Source: Pseudomonadota bacterium
Lineage (GTDB): Bacteria > Bdellovibrionota > Bacteriovoracia > Bacteriovoracales > Bacteriovoracaceae
Assembly (NCBI GenBank): GCA_027487515.1
Contig: JAIYDL010000019.1
Coordinates: 186,001 to 250,000, forward strand
Direction of reading: 5' to 3'
DNA: 64,000 nt
Part shown: positions 48,920-58,528 of the stretch, one piece after another
Numbering within the stretch: the stretch's first letter is position 1
Layout of the letters: every line of letters starts with the position of its first letter
The notes under the pieces: generated by a model
Databases searched by the model: none
What the model was told of the DNA's origin: nothing
The model's input: the letters and a program-made list of their open reading frames with translations, nothing else
Position numbers and translations under genes: made by a program

Positions 48920-49951
48920 CTATTCAAACCCCGTGCCAGACTCCTGAAGCTGCCCGAGCTGGATCCTCAGGTCGAGGAGTTCCTGCTCCCAGTAATTGGG
49001 GGAGGTAAACTGAGGAAAGATCCGTTGAAAGGAGTGGTCGTCCCAGCGCTTGGCGATCCAGGCATTGAAGTGCACCATCCGCATCGCTCGCAGGGCCTCG
49101 GTGAGGTTCATCCGAAGGTAGTCCTGTCTTGTCATCTCCCGGTAGGCCCCGAGGAAGCGGTCCCGGTCCGCTTGGCTATACTCATCGTTGCCTGGAAACA
49201 GGAGCCAGAGGTCTTGCTCAACGGGGCCCGTGAGGCAGTCGTCGAAGTCGACTGCAAAGGGGCCATCGGAAGTCCAGACGATGTTACCGCGGTGAAAGTC
49301 TCCGTGCAGTCGTTGCACAGTCAGTCCCGTGAAGCGCGGAGCAAGGAGGTCGTTTAACTGTGGTAAGAGAGAGAGGTAGTGCTTAAAACTCAGGTGGTCG
49401 ACGGGGTTGGCCGCCGCAAGGGCCGCGTGGTTGGCGAGGATAAAGGTTCCGGGGTTCAAGGCGAGGCGTTTGGTGAAGGCCGCCATCGAACCGATGTTGT
49501 GGATGCGGCCGATGAGGCGGCCGACCTGCTCGAGTTCTTCTTTGAGGAGTTCGTCCTTAAGGCGCCCTTGAACTTTAGGGAAGAGCGCGAAGAAGAGGTT
49601 GGTCTCCGGATGCAGGTGGAGAGTTTTCCCCGCAAACTCGATGGGAGGAACCACGGGTACTTCAAACTCCGTGAGGGTGTTCAGGAAGCTGTGCTCCTCG
49701 GTGATCTGCGCTTCACTCCAGCGGCCCGGGCGATAGAACTTCAGGATGACGTTGGTCGTGCTGAAGCCCTTCCCGAAGTCTACGCTCGCTGCGAGCTCGA
49801 TGTCGTAGACTCGGTTCTCTAGACTATTAAGCGTCATGACTCGGCCCGTGAGGCGCTTCCCGTAGGCCTCCACGGCCTGAAGCACGTGATCCGGTGTCAG
49901 GAGGTGGAAATGCCGAGTTTCAGCGCCCCAGAGGTTTTCTATGTTGGCCAT
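48920..49951 (-). CDS. srkA: Stress-response Ser/Thr kinase, SrkA/YihE family
   Basis: HLLTPDHVLQAVEAYGKRLTGRVMTLNSLENRVYDI; LHGDFHRGNIVW; AVDFDDCLTGPVEQDLW. Confidence 0.93.
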   Translation of the reverse strand: MANIENLWGAETRHFHLLTPDHVLQAVEAYGKRLTGRVMTLNSLENRVYDIELAASVDFGKGFSTTNVILKFYRPGRWSEAQITEEHSFLNTLTEFEVPVVPPIEFAGKTLHLHPETNLFFALFPKVQGRLKDELLKEELEQVGRLIGRIHNIGSMAAFTKRLALNPGTFILANHAALAAANPVDHLSFKHYLSLLPQLNDLLAPRFTGLTVQRLHGDFHRGNIVWTSDGPFAVDFDDCLTGPVEQDLWLLFPGNDEYSQADRDRFLGAYREMTRQDYLRMNLTEALRAMRMVHFNAWIAKRWDDHSFQRIFPQFTSPNYWEQELLDLRIQLGQLQESGTGFE

Positions 49952-49999
49952 CTTCTTTGTCCCTTCTCTTGGATGAAAGCGCGGTGAGGCGTTGATGTT

Positions 50000-51364
50000 C
50001 TAGCGGCGGGACGAGCGGCGCTTCCTCCTCAGTTTTCGGTAGCTCCGCCGTCCTGACCGGCGTTTCCGGTTCTCTTTGAGATTGTCCTGAAGGTCCTTGA
50101 TGTAGACCGCGAGCTCTCGGTGAAAGTACCTTTCGCCAGCCACACCGAAGCTCGTCACGTCGAGGAACCAGTGGTTATCTTTTGCGACGCTGTCGACGAT
50201 GAGAAAGTTCGAGTGCTCTTTCTCACTCACCACCCGCCACGGGTTCTTATCGGCCTCGGGGCCAAAGGTCTTCGCATGCATGGGACTCGAGGTGATCTCA
50301 AAGCTTGGTTTCCCGAAGAGACTGCGCGGAAACTGCATGATCTCGGAGAGGTGCCGGTCACCGGACAAAAAGACAAACGGTGTTGCGATCTGCCGCAACT
50401 GGCCCACGAATTCCTGGAAGTCTTGGGGATGGTTCCCTTCAAAGGATTCGAATTCCTGGTAGCCACCGAAGAACTGATCCCCTTTGATGATGAAACTCGG
50501 AGACGTCTCCTCCCGGAGCTTGGAGTAAAACCAGGCGCTCTGGTCTAGTCCCAGGTGAGAGTGACTCTTCTCCGGGGAGCGAAAACTGCGTCCGTCCAAG
50601 AAATAAAGGTTGAAGTCCCCGAGGGAGAGGAGGCCTCCGGTACCGTGCCCCGGCGCCCAGTCATCGTCAGAGAGGTCTTGAGCAAAGAAAGCTTGGAAGA
50701 TTTCCTTCGAGGCCTCTTTGTGCTTGAAGGTTGCGTCCGCGTTGTTCTGGCCGTAGTCGTGGTCATCCCACAGAGCGTGGGTGGGGATGAGGCGCTCTTG
50801 AAAAAAAACCGGCAAGGTCAGCCGGACATCCATGTAGCGATTCCAAAGGATCTCGGGATCCGTCACTTGCGTGGTTTTGGCGGAGCTCAGGTCGGCGTAG
50901 ACGTTATCGCCGATCATGAGCACGTACTCCGGGGCCTGGGCCTGGAGAGTGTTCCAGATCTTGTAATCTTTCGGGGTGAAATCGTTCACGCACGAAAGCA
51001 CCGCCAGCCGCAGCTTGGTGCTCTCCCGCTGGCCGCGACCAACCAGCCGCTGGTCGATGATCTTCTCCCCGTCGTAGACGTAGAGATTGAACGTCGTCTG
51101 CTGCTCACGCACGAAGACGATTTTGTGGATCACATACGGCGAAAATGAGCGCTCCACGATCTTCGTTTCGTCCGGGGCCAGGAGTTCGCCGTCTTCGGCG
51201 CGGAGTTCGAAGCGAAGCGGCAGGCCCCTCTTGGCGACGACACTGAACTCAACCTCTTTACTGTTGGTGACCCCCTGGAGAATGGAGAGCTTGTCGGTCC
51301 GGCGCGTCGGTAAATCAGCGCAGGAAGCGAAAACGAAGAGGAGGGCGAGGAGATAAAGTTTCAC
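50000..51364 (-). CDS. PhoD-like phosphatase lipoprotein with Arg-rich C-terminus
   Basis: Lipobox FASC; VLMIGDNVYADLS, HALWDDHDYGQNNAD, FLSGDRHLSEI. Confidence 0.9.
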   Translation of the reverse strand: MKLYLLALLFVFASCADLPTRRTDKLSILQGVTNSKEVEFSVVAKRGLPLRFELRAEDGELLAPDETKIVERSFSPYVIHKIVFVREQQTTFNLYVYDGEKIIDQRLVGRGQRESTKLRLAVLSCVNDFTPKDYKIWNTLQAQAPEYVLMIGDNVYADLSSAKTTQVTDPEILWNRYMDVRLTLPVFFQERLIPTHALWDDHDYGQNNADATFKHKEASKEIFQAFFAQDLSDDDWAPGHGTGGLLSLGDFNLYFLDGRSFRSPEKSHSHLGLDQSAWFYSKLREETSPSFIIKGDQFFGGYQEFESFEGNHPQDFQEFVGQLRQIATPFVFLSGDRHLSEIMQFPRSLFGKPSFEITSSPMHAKTFGPEADKNPWRVVSEKEHSNFLIVDSVAKDNHWFLDVTSFGVAGERYFHRELAVYIKDLQDNLKENRKRRSGRRSYRKLRRKRRSSRR

Positions 51365-51963
51365 AGAGGGTATCCAAGTTTGATGAGCGTTGTCGTGAGG
51401 TTTATGAGGGGGAGTCCGATGACGGCGGTATGGTCGTCCATCTCGATTCTCTCAAACAGTCGAATCCCCCGGGCCTCGAGCTTATAGCTCCCGGCGCAGT
51501 CCAGTGGGAGGTCGGCATCCACGTAGGCCCGGATGGCAGCTTGCGAGAGCGGGCGCATGTGCAGCACCGTCCGAGCGAGGAAGGTCTCTGAGTGCCCGGG
51601 ACTGACCACCGCCACCGCCGTCAGCAATTCATGAGGCCCCCCACTGAGCTCGAGCAACTGGGCCACCGCACTCTCTCGGTCGCCGGGTTTTGAGAAGATC
51701 TTACCTCCGGCGGTACACACCTGGTCGGAGCCAATTACGCAGGCGTCTGGGCGGTGCTTGAAAACGACCTGGGCCTTGAGCAAGGCCAACCTCAAGGCCA
51801 CCGCCGAGGGCGCAAGGCCCAAGGTCTTGGCCTCATCCTCGTCGATCCCTGGAGCGATCGCTTCGAAGGGCCAGCCCAGCTGGGCCAGGAGTTCCCCACG
51901 GTACTTCGACGTCGACGCCAGGATCAAGGGGTAGGGGAGGTTCAGTGGTTGATTTTTTCCCAA
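51361..51963 (-). CDS. Maf-like nucleotide pyrophosphatase
   Basis: LILASTSKYRGELLAQLGWPFEAIAPGIDED; VIGSDQVC; DCAGSYKLE. Confidence 0.92.
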   Translation of the reverse strand: MGKNQPLNLPYPLILASTSKYRGELLAQLGWPFEAIAPGIDEDEAKTLGLAPSAVALRLALLKAQVVFKHRPDACVIGSDQVCTAGGKIFSKPGDRESAVAQLLELSGGPHELLTAVAVVSPGHSETFLARTVLHMRPLSQAAIRAYVDADLPLDCAGSYKLEARGIRLFERIEMDDHTAVIGLPLINLTTTLIKLGYPL

Positions 51964-52247
51964 ATCTTTAAGCAGAAAATTCTATCCTGGTTAAACTCCT
52001 TCCACGGAAGATCAAGAATGATATCCCGAGTCGGAGAACGGTTAATACCGGCATGAACACAGCTTTTATTCAACGTAAGCGTATAGTATTTCCGATAGAA
52101 GGCATAGACCGCCTGGTGCTTTTCATCGAGATCTTTTGCCGCTTGAAGAGTTTTCTGGAGCTTCCGCGCCTGAGACGTCATCATTTCAGTGAGCTTCTTC
52201 GATTCTCGGTTCTCCGGATCTAAGTGCCACTCGGAGGGAACGGTCAT
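51942..52247 (-). CDS. Hypothetical protein, 101 aa
   Basis: ORF fitting between maf and ROK genes with short overlaps. Confidence 0.55.
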   Translation of the reverse strand: MTVPSEWHLDPENRESKKLTEMMTSQARKLQKTLQAAKDLDEKHQAVYAFYRKYYTLTLNKSCVHAGINRSPTRDIILDLPWKEFNQDRIFCLKIWEKINH

Positions 52248-53185
52248 GCCTGAAAGACCTCGTCGATGATGTGAGCGGCGCCCCCGTAAATGGCACCCTT
52301 GTCGGACGAGAGGCTGGCACCGATGATGCGCACCTTTCCCTTGAGTGAAAAGTGCACGAGCTCATCGAATTTTCTAAGCACGACGGCGAAGAAGGGATCT
52401 CCGAGCTTGGAGACTCCACCCCCGATCACGAAGGCCTGGGGCCCGAACAGGACGGCGATGCTCACGAAACCCGTGGCGAGTTCTTGGGCGATGCAGTTGA
52501 TGATGGTCTGGGCCCGAAGGTTGCCGTTTTTAAACTCAACTCCGAGTTTCTCAATGGTCCATTCCTCACCGGTGAGTTCCGTGATGGTTTGCTTGATTCC
52601 TTTCGCCGAGAGGTAGCTCTCGAGGTGGTTGAGACCGCCGCACGAGCAAAGGCGCTGCTTATCATGCGGGATGATGAGGTGGCCGCCCTCCGCACCGAGA
52701 GCGTTGAAGCCTCGGTAGAGTTTCCCATTCAAGATAAGTCCGGTGCCGACTCCGGTGCCAAGCGTAATCAGGATGAAGTCAGAAAAATCTTTTCCCGCTC
52801 CCCACCGTTTTTCACCGACCGCGGCGAGGTTGGCATCATTTTCAATGACGGCGTTAGTTTTGAATTTCTCCGCGAAAAGGTCACGCAGTGGCACGTTGCG
52901 CCAGCCGAGGTTGGGGGCATTATCCACACGACCGGTGAAGTAGTTGGCCATCGGCGCTCCCGCACCGACACCCACTAGCCGTGAGTCACCCAAGTGGAAC
53001 CCGCACTCCGAGACAAGTAATTGATCACATTCCTGAGCGAGCTGATCGATGAAGGGGGCCGGATCCGAAGCCTTCGGCGTCGGGTGAGTCCGGTAACTCA
53101 GGAGCACCCCTGCGTGATCGAAGAGTCCGATCTTTGTGTTCGTCCCGCCGATGTCAATTCCGATCGCTACCTGGTCATTCTTCAT
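52244..53185 (-). CDS. ROK family sugar kinase
   Basis: GIDIGGTNTKIGLFD; ENDANLAAVGEKRWGAGKDFSDFILITLGTGVGTGLILNGKLYRG; GGHLIIPHDKQRLCSCGGLNHLE. Confidence 0.93.
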   Translation of the reverse strand: MKNDQVAIGIDIGGTNTKIGLFDHAGVLLSYRTHPTPKASDPAPFIDQLAQECDQLLVSECGFHLGDSRLVGVGAGAPMANYFTGRVDNAPNLGWRNVPLRDLFAEKFKTNAVIENDANLAAVGEKRWGAGKDFSDFILITLGTGVGTGLILNGKLYRGFNALGAEGGHLIIPHDKQRLCSCGGLNHLESYLSAKGIKQTITELTGEEWTIEKLGVEFKNGNLRAQTIINCIAQELATGFVSIAVLFGPQAFVIGGGVSKLGDPFFAVVLRKFDELVHFSLKGKVRIIGASLSSDKGAIYGGAAHIIDEVFQA

Positions 53186-53266
53186 AGGTTAAAACGCTAT
53201 CATGAAAGTGGAGGCAAGGCTATAATGGGACGATAGGCTTTTATCTCATGGCCATGAGGGTCAAAC

Positions 53267-54325
53267 TTGAAACCGGTTAATCTGAACCAGCTCCTTTTCC
53301 ATCCTAAGTCGGACTCACTGAGCTTCTTCTTGCCACCGACCGATCGGCCGGAAGCCGAAGCAGAAGCCTTTTGTCACAAGATGTCACTCACTCTTCAGAA
53401 GGATGAACAGACCGCACTTCTCCGGCTCCTGGAAAAGAACAAGAGTAAGGTGAGCAAGATCCTACGAGGGCATCCGGAAAAGTCCCATGGGTTTTTCCTG
53501 GCCGAAGAACTCCAGGGCTACATCATCCTCCAGAACCGTTTAGCTCCCTATTACCTCGTGGGCCAGACCTTCCACGTGCGTCCTCTGTTGGAGGAGCTCT
53601 TCGTGAACCCGGAGTTCCTTCTCATCAATGTCTCTCTCTACGACATCAAAATCTACCGGGGAGATTTTCAGCACCTCGAAATCATCCAGCAGTACGACTT
53701 CGATCAGCTCCCGAAGAACTTCATCGCATCGGTGAACCGGCTCTACGCTCCCCAGCACTTGGGCCTCATCCCCTACAAGACGATCCTCGCCCTCGGGACC
53801 ATCGCTCAGAGAGTCAAAGATCAGATCCTCTATGAATCGCTGCCCGTCATCGTCACGGGCCTGGACGACATGAAGGGACCTTTCCTTCGATCCCTCTCCG
53901 ATGTGTCTGGAGTTTTTTCTCATTTTGACCATGATTTCTATGAGAAGTCCTGCATGGAAATTCTCGAGAAATGCTCCGCCTTCCGCGAGGCCGTGACTGA
54001 CTACTATTCGCTTCAGCTCAAAGAGCGGCTGCGCCGCTTGAAGAAGTCGCGGCGGCTTTTGTCAGACCTCGGAGACATCATCCGAGCGGTGGCCGCGGGG
54101 CGAGTCGGGCACCTGGTGATTCCCTCGGAGAAAAAGCTCTGGGGCCGAGTGGACCTCGAGACCGGTGAGTTCACCATCCATAAAAAACTTGGTAAGACGT
54201 CGACCGACATCCTCAACGAGCTCGCCGAGGAGGTCATCCGCCAGGGTGGTCGGATCCAGATCCTGGGCCCGAATTTCTTCCCCGGGGACACGAGCGTTCT
54301 TGCTGTCGTAAAAGGCCAACTATGA
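53267..54325 (+). CDS. baeRF (bacterial aeRF1-like) family protein
   Basis: LFFLPPTDRPEAE..., LINVSLYDIKIYRGD, RAVAAGRVGHLVIPSEKKLWG...DILNELAEEVIRQGGRIQIL. Confidence 0.75.
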   Translation: MKPVNLNQLLFHPKSDSLSFFLPPTDRPEAEAEAFCHKMSLTLQKDEQTALLRLLEKNKSKVSKILRGHPEKSHGFFLAEELQGYIILQNRLAPYYLVGQTFHVRPLLEELFVNPEFLLINVSLYDIKIYRGDFQHLEIIQQYDFDQLPKNFIASVNRLYAPQHLGLIPYKTILALGTIAQRVKDQILYESLPVIVTGLDDMKGPFLRSLSDVSGVFSHFDHDFYEKSCMEILEKCSAFREAVTDYYSLQLKERLRRLKKSRRLLSDLGDIIRAVAAGRVGHLVIPSEKKLWGRVDLETGEFTIHKKLGKTSTDILNELAEEVIRQGGRIQILGPNFFPGDTSVLAVVKGQL

Positions 54326-54873
54326 TTTACTCCAATTACTTCGATCACCGCCCGACTCTGGGGGCCCGGGTCTTCGCGGCCGACGGGGCCAAAATCATCG
54401 GCCGGGCGGAGCTCGGGGACCACGTGAACATCTGGTTCAACACCGTCATCCGGGCCGACGTGAACTTCATCAAGATCGGTCGCAACACGAACATCCAAGA
54501 CCTGTGCATGCTTCATGTGACGGAGCAGAACTCGCTCACCATCGGTGAGAACACTTCCCTCGGCCACAGCGTCATCCTCCACGGATGCACGATCGGGAAT
54601 GGCTGTTTGATCGGCATGGGTGCGATCATCCTGGACGGAGCACAGATCGGCGATCACTGCCTGGTGGCCGCGGGGTCGATGGTGACACCGAACAAGTGCT
54701 TTCCACCCGGGAGCATGATCAAGGGCCGGCCGGCCGTCGTCGAACGGCCCCTTTCACCAGAAGAGATCGAGCGGGTCTCCAACCACTACCGGGCGTACGT
54801 GAGCTACAAAGAACAGTACCTGACGATGGGGGAGCATGGAACTACAACGAAAAGGTCCGACGGCGCGGATTAG
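54322..54873 (+). CDS. Gamma-carbonic anhydrase family protein (YrdA-like)
   Basis: Hexapeptide repeats: GDHVNIWFNTVIRADVNFIKIGRNTNIQDLCMLHV ... IGENTSLGHSVILHGCTIGNGCLIGMGAIILDGA. Confidence 0.95.
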   Translation: MIYSNYFDHRPTLGARVFAADGAKIIGRAELGDHVNIWFNTVIRADVNFIKIGRNTNIQDLCMLHVTEQNSLTIGENTSLGHSVILHGCTIGNGCLIGMGAIILDGAQIGDHCLVAAGSMVTPNKCFPPGSMIKGRPAVVERPLSPEEIERVSNHYRAYVSYKEQYLTMGEHGTTTKRSDGAD

Positions 54874-55669
54874 AGACTTTTGCCTCAAAGTTAACTCCGA
54901 TAACCTCTTCCTCCTGGCCTCCTCCGTTTCCTATTACTCGGCGGTGGCGCTGGCCCCGTTCCTCGTGATCATCCTAGCGGTTGCCTCTGCGCTCGGGGGA
55001 GATGTTCAGTCGCGCATCACCGCCCAGGCCTTCGACTTTTCTCCAGAACTCGGACGGATGGTGGCGATCATCTTCCAGAACGTCCACGCGGGCGGCGGGC
55101 ACGGTTCCTATGACCTGGGGTCCACCTCGGGCCTCGTCGGCCTGGGAGTCCTCCTGTTCGTGGCGTCCGTGGTCTTCCTCCAGATCCGGTACGCGTTTGA
55201 TGTGATTTATGGGCACCACGAATCCCGGGGCTCAGTCTCACTCTGGGCGACCCTGGTGGAAAAGCTCTTCGCCATGCTGGTCGTGCTGGTCGCAGGGATT
55301 TTTCTCATCATCTCGAGCTCTCTTCCGGGAGTCCTGCGCTTGCTCTTCCCGGGGCAAGACCTCGAGACCCGTGCGTTTCTGGTGAACTTTTTTATCAACG
55401 TCCTCATGTTCTGGGGGATCCACTTCCTTACCCCCTCCGAGCGCCCTGGGAAGCTCCGGGCGCTGGAGATGGCGGCCCTGTCCTCGCTCTTTTTCATCGT
55501 GGGGAATCTCCTCCTGGGCATCTACTTTAGAACCGTCGCCATGAGCTCCATCTACGGTGCCGCCGGGACCCTGTTTGTGTTCCTGGTCTGGGCGTACTAC
55601 ACGTCGTTCACGCTTTTTCTTTCAGTGGAGATCTTCGAATTCTTCGGCCGCGGCCGGCGGCGGGGCTAG
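54836..55669 (+). CDS. YihY/BrkB family inner-membrane protein
   Basis: NLFLLASSVSYYSAVALAPFLVIILAV ... YGAAGTLFVFLVWAYYTSFTLFLSVEIFEFF. Confidence 0.87.
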   Translation: MELQRKGPTARIRDFCLKVNSDNLFLLASSVSYYSAVALAPFLVIILAVASALGGDVQSRITAQAFDFSPELGRMVAIIFQNVHAGGGHGSYDLGSTSGLVGLGVLLFVASVVFLQIRYAFDVIYGHHESRGSVSLWATLVEKLFAMLVVLVAGIFLIISSSLPGVLRLLFPGQDLETRAFLVNFFINVLMFWGIHFLTPSERPGKLRALEMAALSSLFFIVGNLLLGIYFRTVAMSSIYGAAGTLFVFLVWAYYTSFTLFLSVEIFEFFGRGRRRG

Positions 55670-55678
55670 AAAAGAGAA

Positions 55679-55696
55679 GGGCACCAAGTGGTGCCC
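55679..55696. terminator. Hairpin between convergent genes
   Basis: GGGCACCA..TGGTGCCC. Confidence 0.6.
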
Positions 55697-55707
55697 CTCC
55701 GGAGTGA

Positions 55708-57657
55708 CTATTTTTTGAGGTAGGTGTAGCTCTTCAGACAACTTTCGTAGAAGTCCGTGAGGCCCACCCCGTCTCGGGGCCGGATCTTCCCACGCTTCAC
55801 CTGGGTGTCGATCGCTCCCTTCAGGGTGTGCGCCATGGTCTCTGGGTTGTACTGGAGGGTCGAGAGCACCTGGGAGGCCTTGTTTCCGAGGATGACTTCT
55901 TCGATGTAAAAGTCCGTCGGATCATCGTCATCGCAGAAGATGTGGACTTCGTTGAGGCGCCCGAAGCAGTTGTGGTTATCTCCCATGATGTCCTGGTACG
56001 CGCCGGTCATGAAAAGACCGATGTAGTAATCGTCGCCAGAGAGCTTGTGCATCGGGACCGTGTTCGTCGGGCCATCGGCCGACAGGAAGGTGTCGAGCTT
56101 TCCGTCGGAGTCACAGGTGATATCGACCAGGGTGCAGAGCTCGGTAGGTTTCTGGTTGAGCTTATGGATGGGCATGACCGGAAGGATCTGTCCGATCGCC
56201 CACGTGTCCGGAGCGGACTGGAAGATCGAAAAGTTGCACATGTACTGAGCTGCCATCTGATTCTTGAGCTGAAGGATTTCATCCGGGGCGTACTCATCGA
56301 GGGACGCGGCGGCAACGATCTTCCGGCAGATGCGCCAGTAGAGCGTCTCAAGTTTTGCCCGCTCATCGAGGGAGAGGATTCCGAACTTAAACGCCGAGAT
56401 CGACTCCTCCTTGAGCTTGGTCGCGTCGTTGTAGACGTCTTGGTAGTTCTTCTCCGTGAGTTCCTGGGAGAGTTCGCGCATGTTCGTCACGAGGATGTTC
56501 TCGGTGATGCTCTTGTCAGTGTTAAAGTCATCGGCGCCGATCTCGACCGAGCCGAAGACGTTCGTGATCACGCACGAGTGGTGGGCGGTGATCGCCCGGC
56601 CTGACTCGGAGACGATGTTCGGGTGCGGGACGTCCTCGAGGTCACAGATCTGCTTCAGGATGTAGACCACGTCCGCCACGTAATCGCGGGTGGTGTAGTT
56701 GATCGAAGACGCGGAGTTCGACCGGGTCCCGTCGTAGTTCACCCCGACGCCGCCCCCGACGTCGAAGTACTCGAGGCGGGCCCCTTCTTTGTAGAGCTTG
56801 GCGTAGATGCGCGCGCCCTCGGAGATCGAGTCCTTGATCGTTCGCAGATCGGGGATCTGGGAGCCGATGTGGAAGTGGAAGAGCTTTAAACAGTGGGCCT
56901 TGTCGATGGACTTCATGTACTTCACGGCCTGGAGGATCTCGGTGATGGTGAGACCGAACTTGGCGTAGTCTCCGCCGGAGCTCGCCCACTTGCCGGAGGA
57001 CTTGGTGGCGATCTTCGCCCGCAGCCCGATCATCGGCTCCACCCCGATCTCCTGGGAGAGTTTCATGATGTCGAGGAGCTCGGAGTACTTTTCGACCACG
57101 ACGATGACCTTCCGCCCGAGTTGGTTCCCGAGGAGGGCAAGCCGGAGGAGGTCAAGATCCTTATAGCCGTTGACCACGGTCAGCGAGTTTTGGTTCGTGT
57201 TCATCGCCAGGGCAGCGAGGAGCTCTGGCTTCGAGCCGGCCTCGAGCCCGTAGTTGAACGGGGCGCCGGCGTCGACGATCTCTTCCACCACCTCGCGCAT
57301 CTGGTTCACCTTGATGGGGTAGACGCCGTAGTAGGACCCCGTGAACCGCGCCTCTTCGATGAGTGAGCGGAAGGTCTTATTGAGGCTCGCGACCTGCGAG
57401 CGGAGGATGTCGTGGAAGCGGATCACGGCCGGGAAGGGGATGTTCTTGTTCTTCATCTCCTCGACGATCTCCATCATGTTGATGACGGGGCCATTCTTCG
57501 TCTGCGTCGGGTTGATGCAGAGGTCTCCCTTTTCGTTAACGGAAAAGTAGCCCTCGCCCCAGCGGCTGATCTGGTAGATCTCATCGGCGTCGGCCGTGGT
57601 CCACTCTTTGATGGCGTCGAGGTTATGGAAGCGTGTCGAATTCGGTGTTGTCTTCAA
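55708..57657 (-). CDS. speA: Biosynthetic arginine decarboxylase
   Basis: GSYYGVYPIKVNQMREVVEEIVDAG; KLFHFHIGSQIPD; FDVGGGVGVNYDGT; SESGRAITAHHS. Confidence 0.97.
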   Translation of the reverse strand: MKTTPNSTRFHNLDAIKEWTTADADEIYQISRWGEGYFSVNEKGDLCINPTQTKNGPVINMMEIVEEMKNKNIPFPAVIRFHDILRSQVASLNKTFRSLIEEARFTGSYYGVYPIKVNQMREVVEEIVDAGAPFNYGLEAGSKPELLAALAMNTNQNSLTVVNGYKDLDLLRLALLGNQLGRKVIVVVEKYSELLDIMKLSQEIGVEPMIGLRAKIATKSSGKWASSGGDYAKFGLTITEILQAVKYMKSIDKAHCLKLFHFHIGSQIPDLRTIKDSISEGARIYAKLYKEGARLEYFDVGGGVGVNYDGTRSNSASSINYTTRDYVADVVYILKQICDLEDVPHPNIVSESGRAITAHHSCVITNVFGSVEIGADDFNTDKSITENILVTNMRELSQELTEKNYQDVYNDATKLKEESISAFKFGILSLDERAKLETLYWRICRKIVAAASLDEYAPDEILQLKNQMAAQYMCNFSIFQSAPDTWAIGQILPVMPIHKLNQKPTELCTLVDITCDSDGKLDTFLSADGPTNTVPMHKLSGDDYYIGLFMTGAYQDIMGDNHNCFGRLNEVHIFCDDDDPTDFYIEEVILGNKASQVLSTLQYNPETMAHTLKGAIDTQVKRGKIRPRDGVGLTDFYESCLKSYTYLKK

Positions 57658-57753
57658 CTCAAAATCCCTCCGGGAAAGAACACTGTATTTTAACTCGCAA
57701 TATAGGACAAAAGTTCGAGTTAAAAAACAATTTTTCCCGGACGGGTATTTATT

Positions 57754-57912
57754 TTAACGTAGACGGGATGCTTGGCCGTCAATCATTTGAGCATGTTGTG
57801 CTCGCTCTCGCTCCTCCTGGCCTTGTCGGCCTCCTGCGATCTCTCGCTTCGAGGCGCAGGCGGTGATGAACACAACCACGAGCGCCAGTGTAAAGTACTT
57901 TTGGGTCTTCAT
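57754..57912 (-). CDS. Small lipoprotein, 52 aa
   Basis: AAGGAGG SD before ATG 57912; MKTQKYFTLALVVVFITACASK. Confidence 0.6.
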   Translation of the reverse strand: MKTQKYFTLALVVVFITACASKREIAGGRQGQEERERAQHAQMIDGQASRLR

Positions 57913-58095
57913 GGTCAACCTCCTTGTTGTCCGTCGTCTCTCCCAACCATTACATTGCGAGTTGGATGCCAAGTGGTAAACGCGCACGAGGCGCGATCTA
58001 GGGAGTTCTGACGATAAAGTGACACCGAAACCAAAGTGATCAGTGGCAGAAGCGAACCGCGGGGAGTGCCAACTTGTCTCAAATACTGAAGATTG

Positions 58096-58518
58096 CTACT
58101 TATTGAGGGCGGCGAGGATCGAGCGTTGCTCGTCGATCGTCAGGGGCTTACTGTCTCCGCTCCCGCGGCGGACGATGGAGCTATTCACGACGGCGTCGAG
58201 GTGGCGGATCTTTTTGGTGAGGTTCTTCCCCACCTCCTGGAACCAAAACGGGAGCTGGGCCTGCAGGTCCACTCGGGAGATCTGGATCAGCACACTCGGG
58301 ACACTGGCGACGACGTGGGTGGAGCGTGGACTTTCATCAAAAAACGAGAGTTCCCCGACGAACTCCCCCGGTCCGATCCGGGCGATGGCCTTGACCTGGG
58401 TCCCGCTCACGGTGCAGACCAGAAGCTGGCCCTCGCGCAAGTAGAAGAGGTCCTTCGAGGGTTCCCCCTCCCGGAACAGGACTCCGAGGGCCGGGAGTTC
58501 TCGCGTTACGTTTTTCAT
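58096..58518 (-). CDS. Cyclic-nucleotide-binding-domain protein (CRP-like cap only)
   Basis: LFREGEPSKDLFYLREGQLLVCTVSGTQVKAIARIGPGEFVGELSFFDESPRSTHVVA. Confidence 0.85.
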   Translation of the reverse strand: MKNVTRELPALGVLFREGEPSKDLFYLREGQLLVCTVSGTQVKAIARIGPGEFVGELSFFDESPRSTHVVASVPSVLIQISRVDLQAQLPFWFQEVGKNLTKKIRHLDAVVNSSIVRRGSGDSKPLTIDEQRSILAALNK

Positions 58519-58528
58519 ACTCTCTCTC

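Noticed and set aside
48920-48946. - strand TGGCACGGGGTTTGAA resembling a sigma-54 site
   Set aside because: Lacks the invariant GC at -12 (GA instead) and lies within srkA coding sequence.
55828-57366. Long + strand ORFs over speA
   Set aside because: Mirror frames of arginine decarboxylase; no independent coding evidence.
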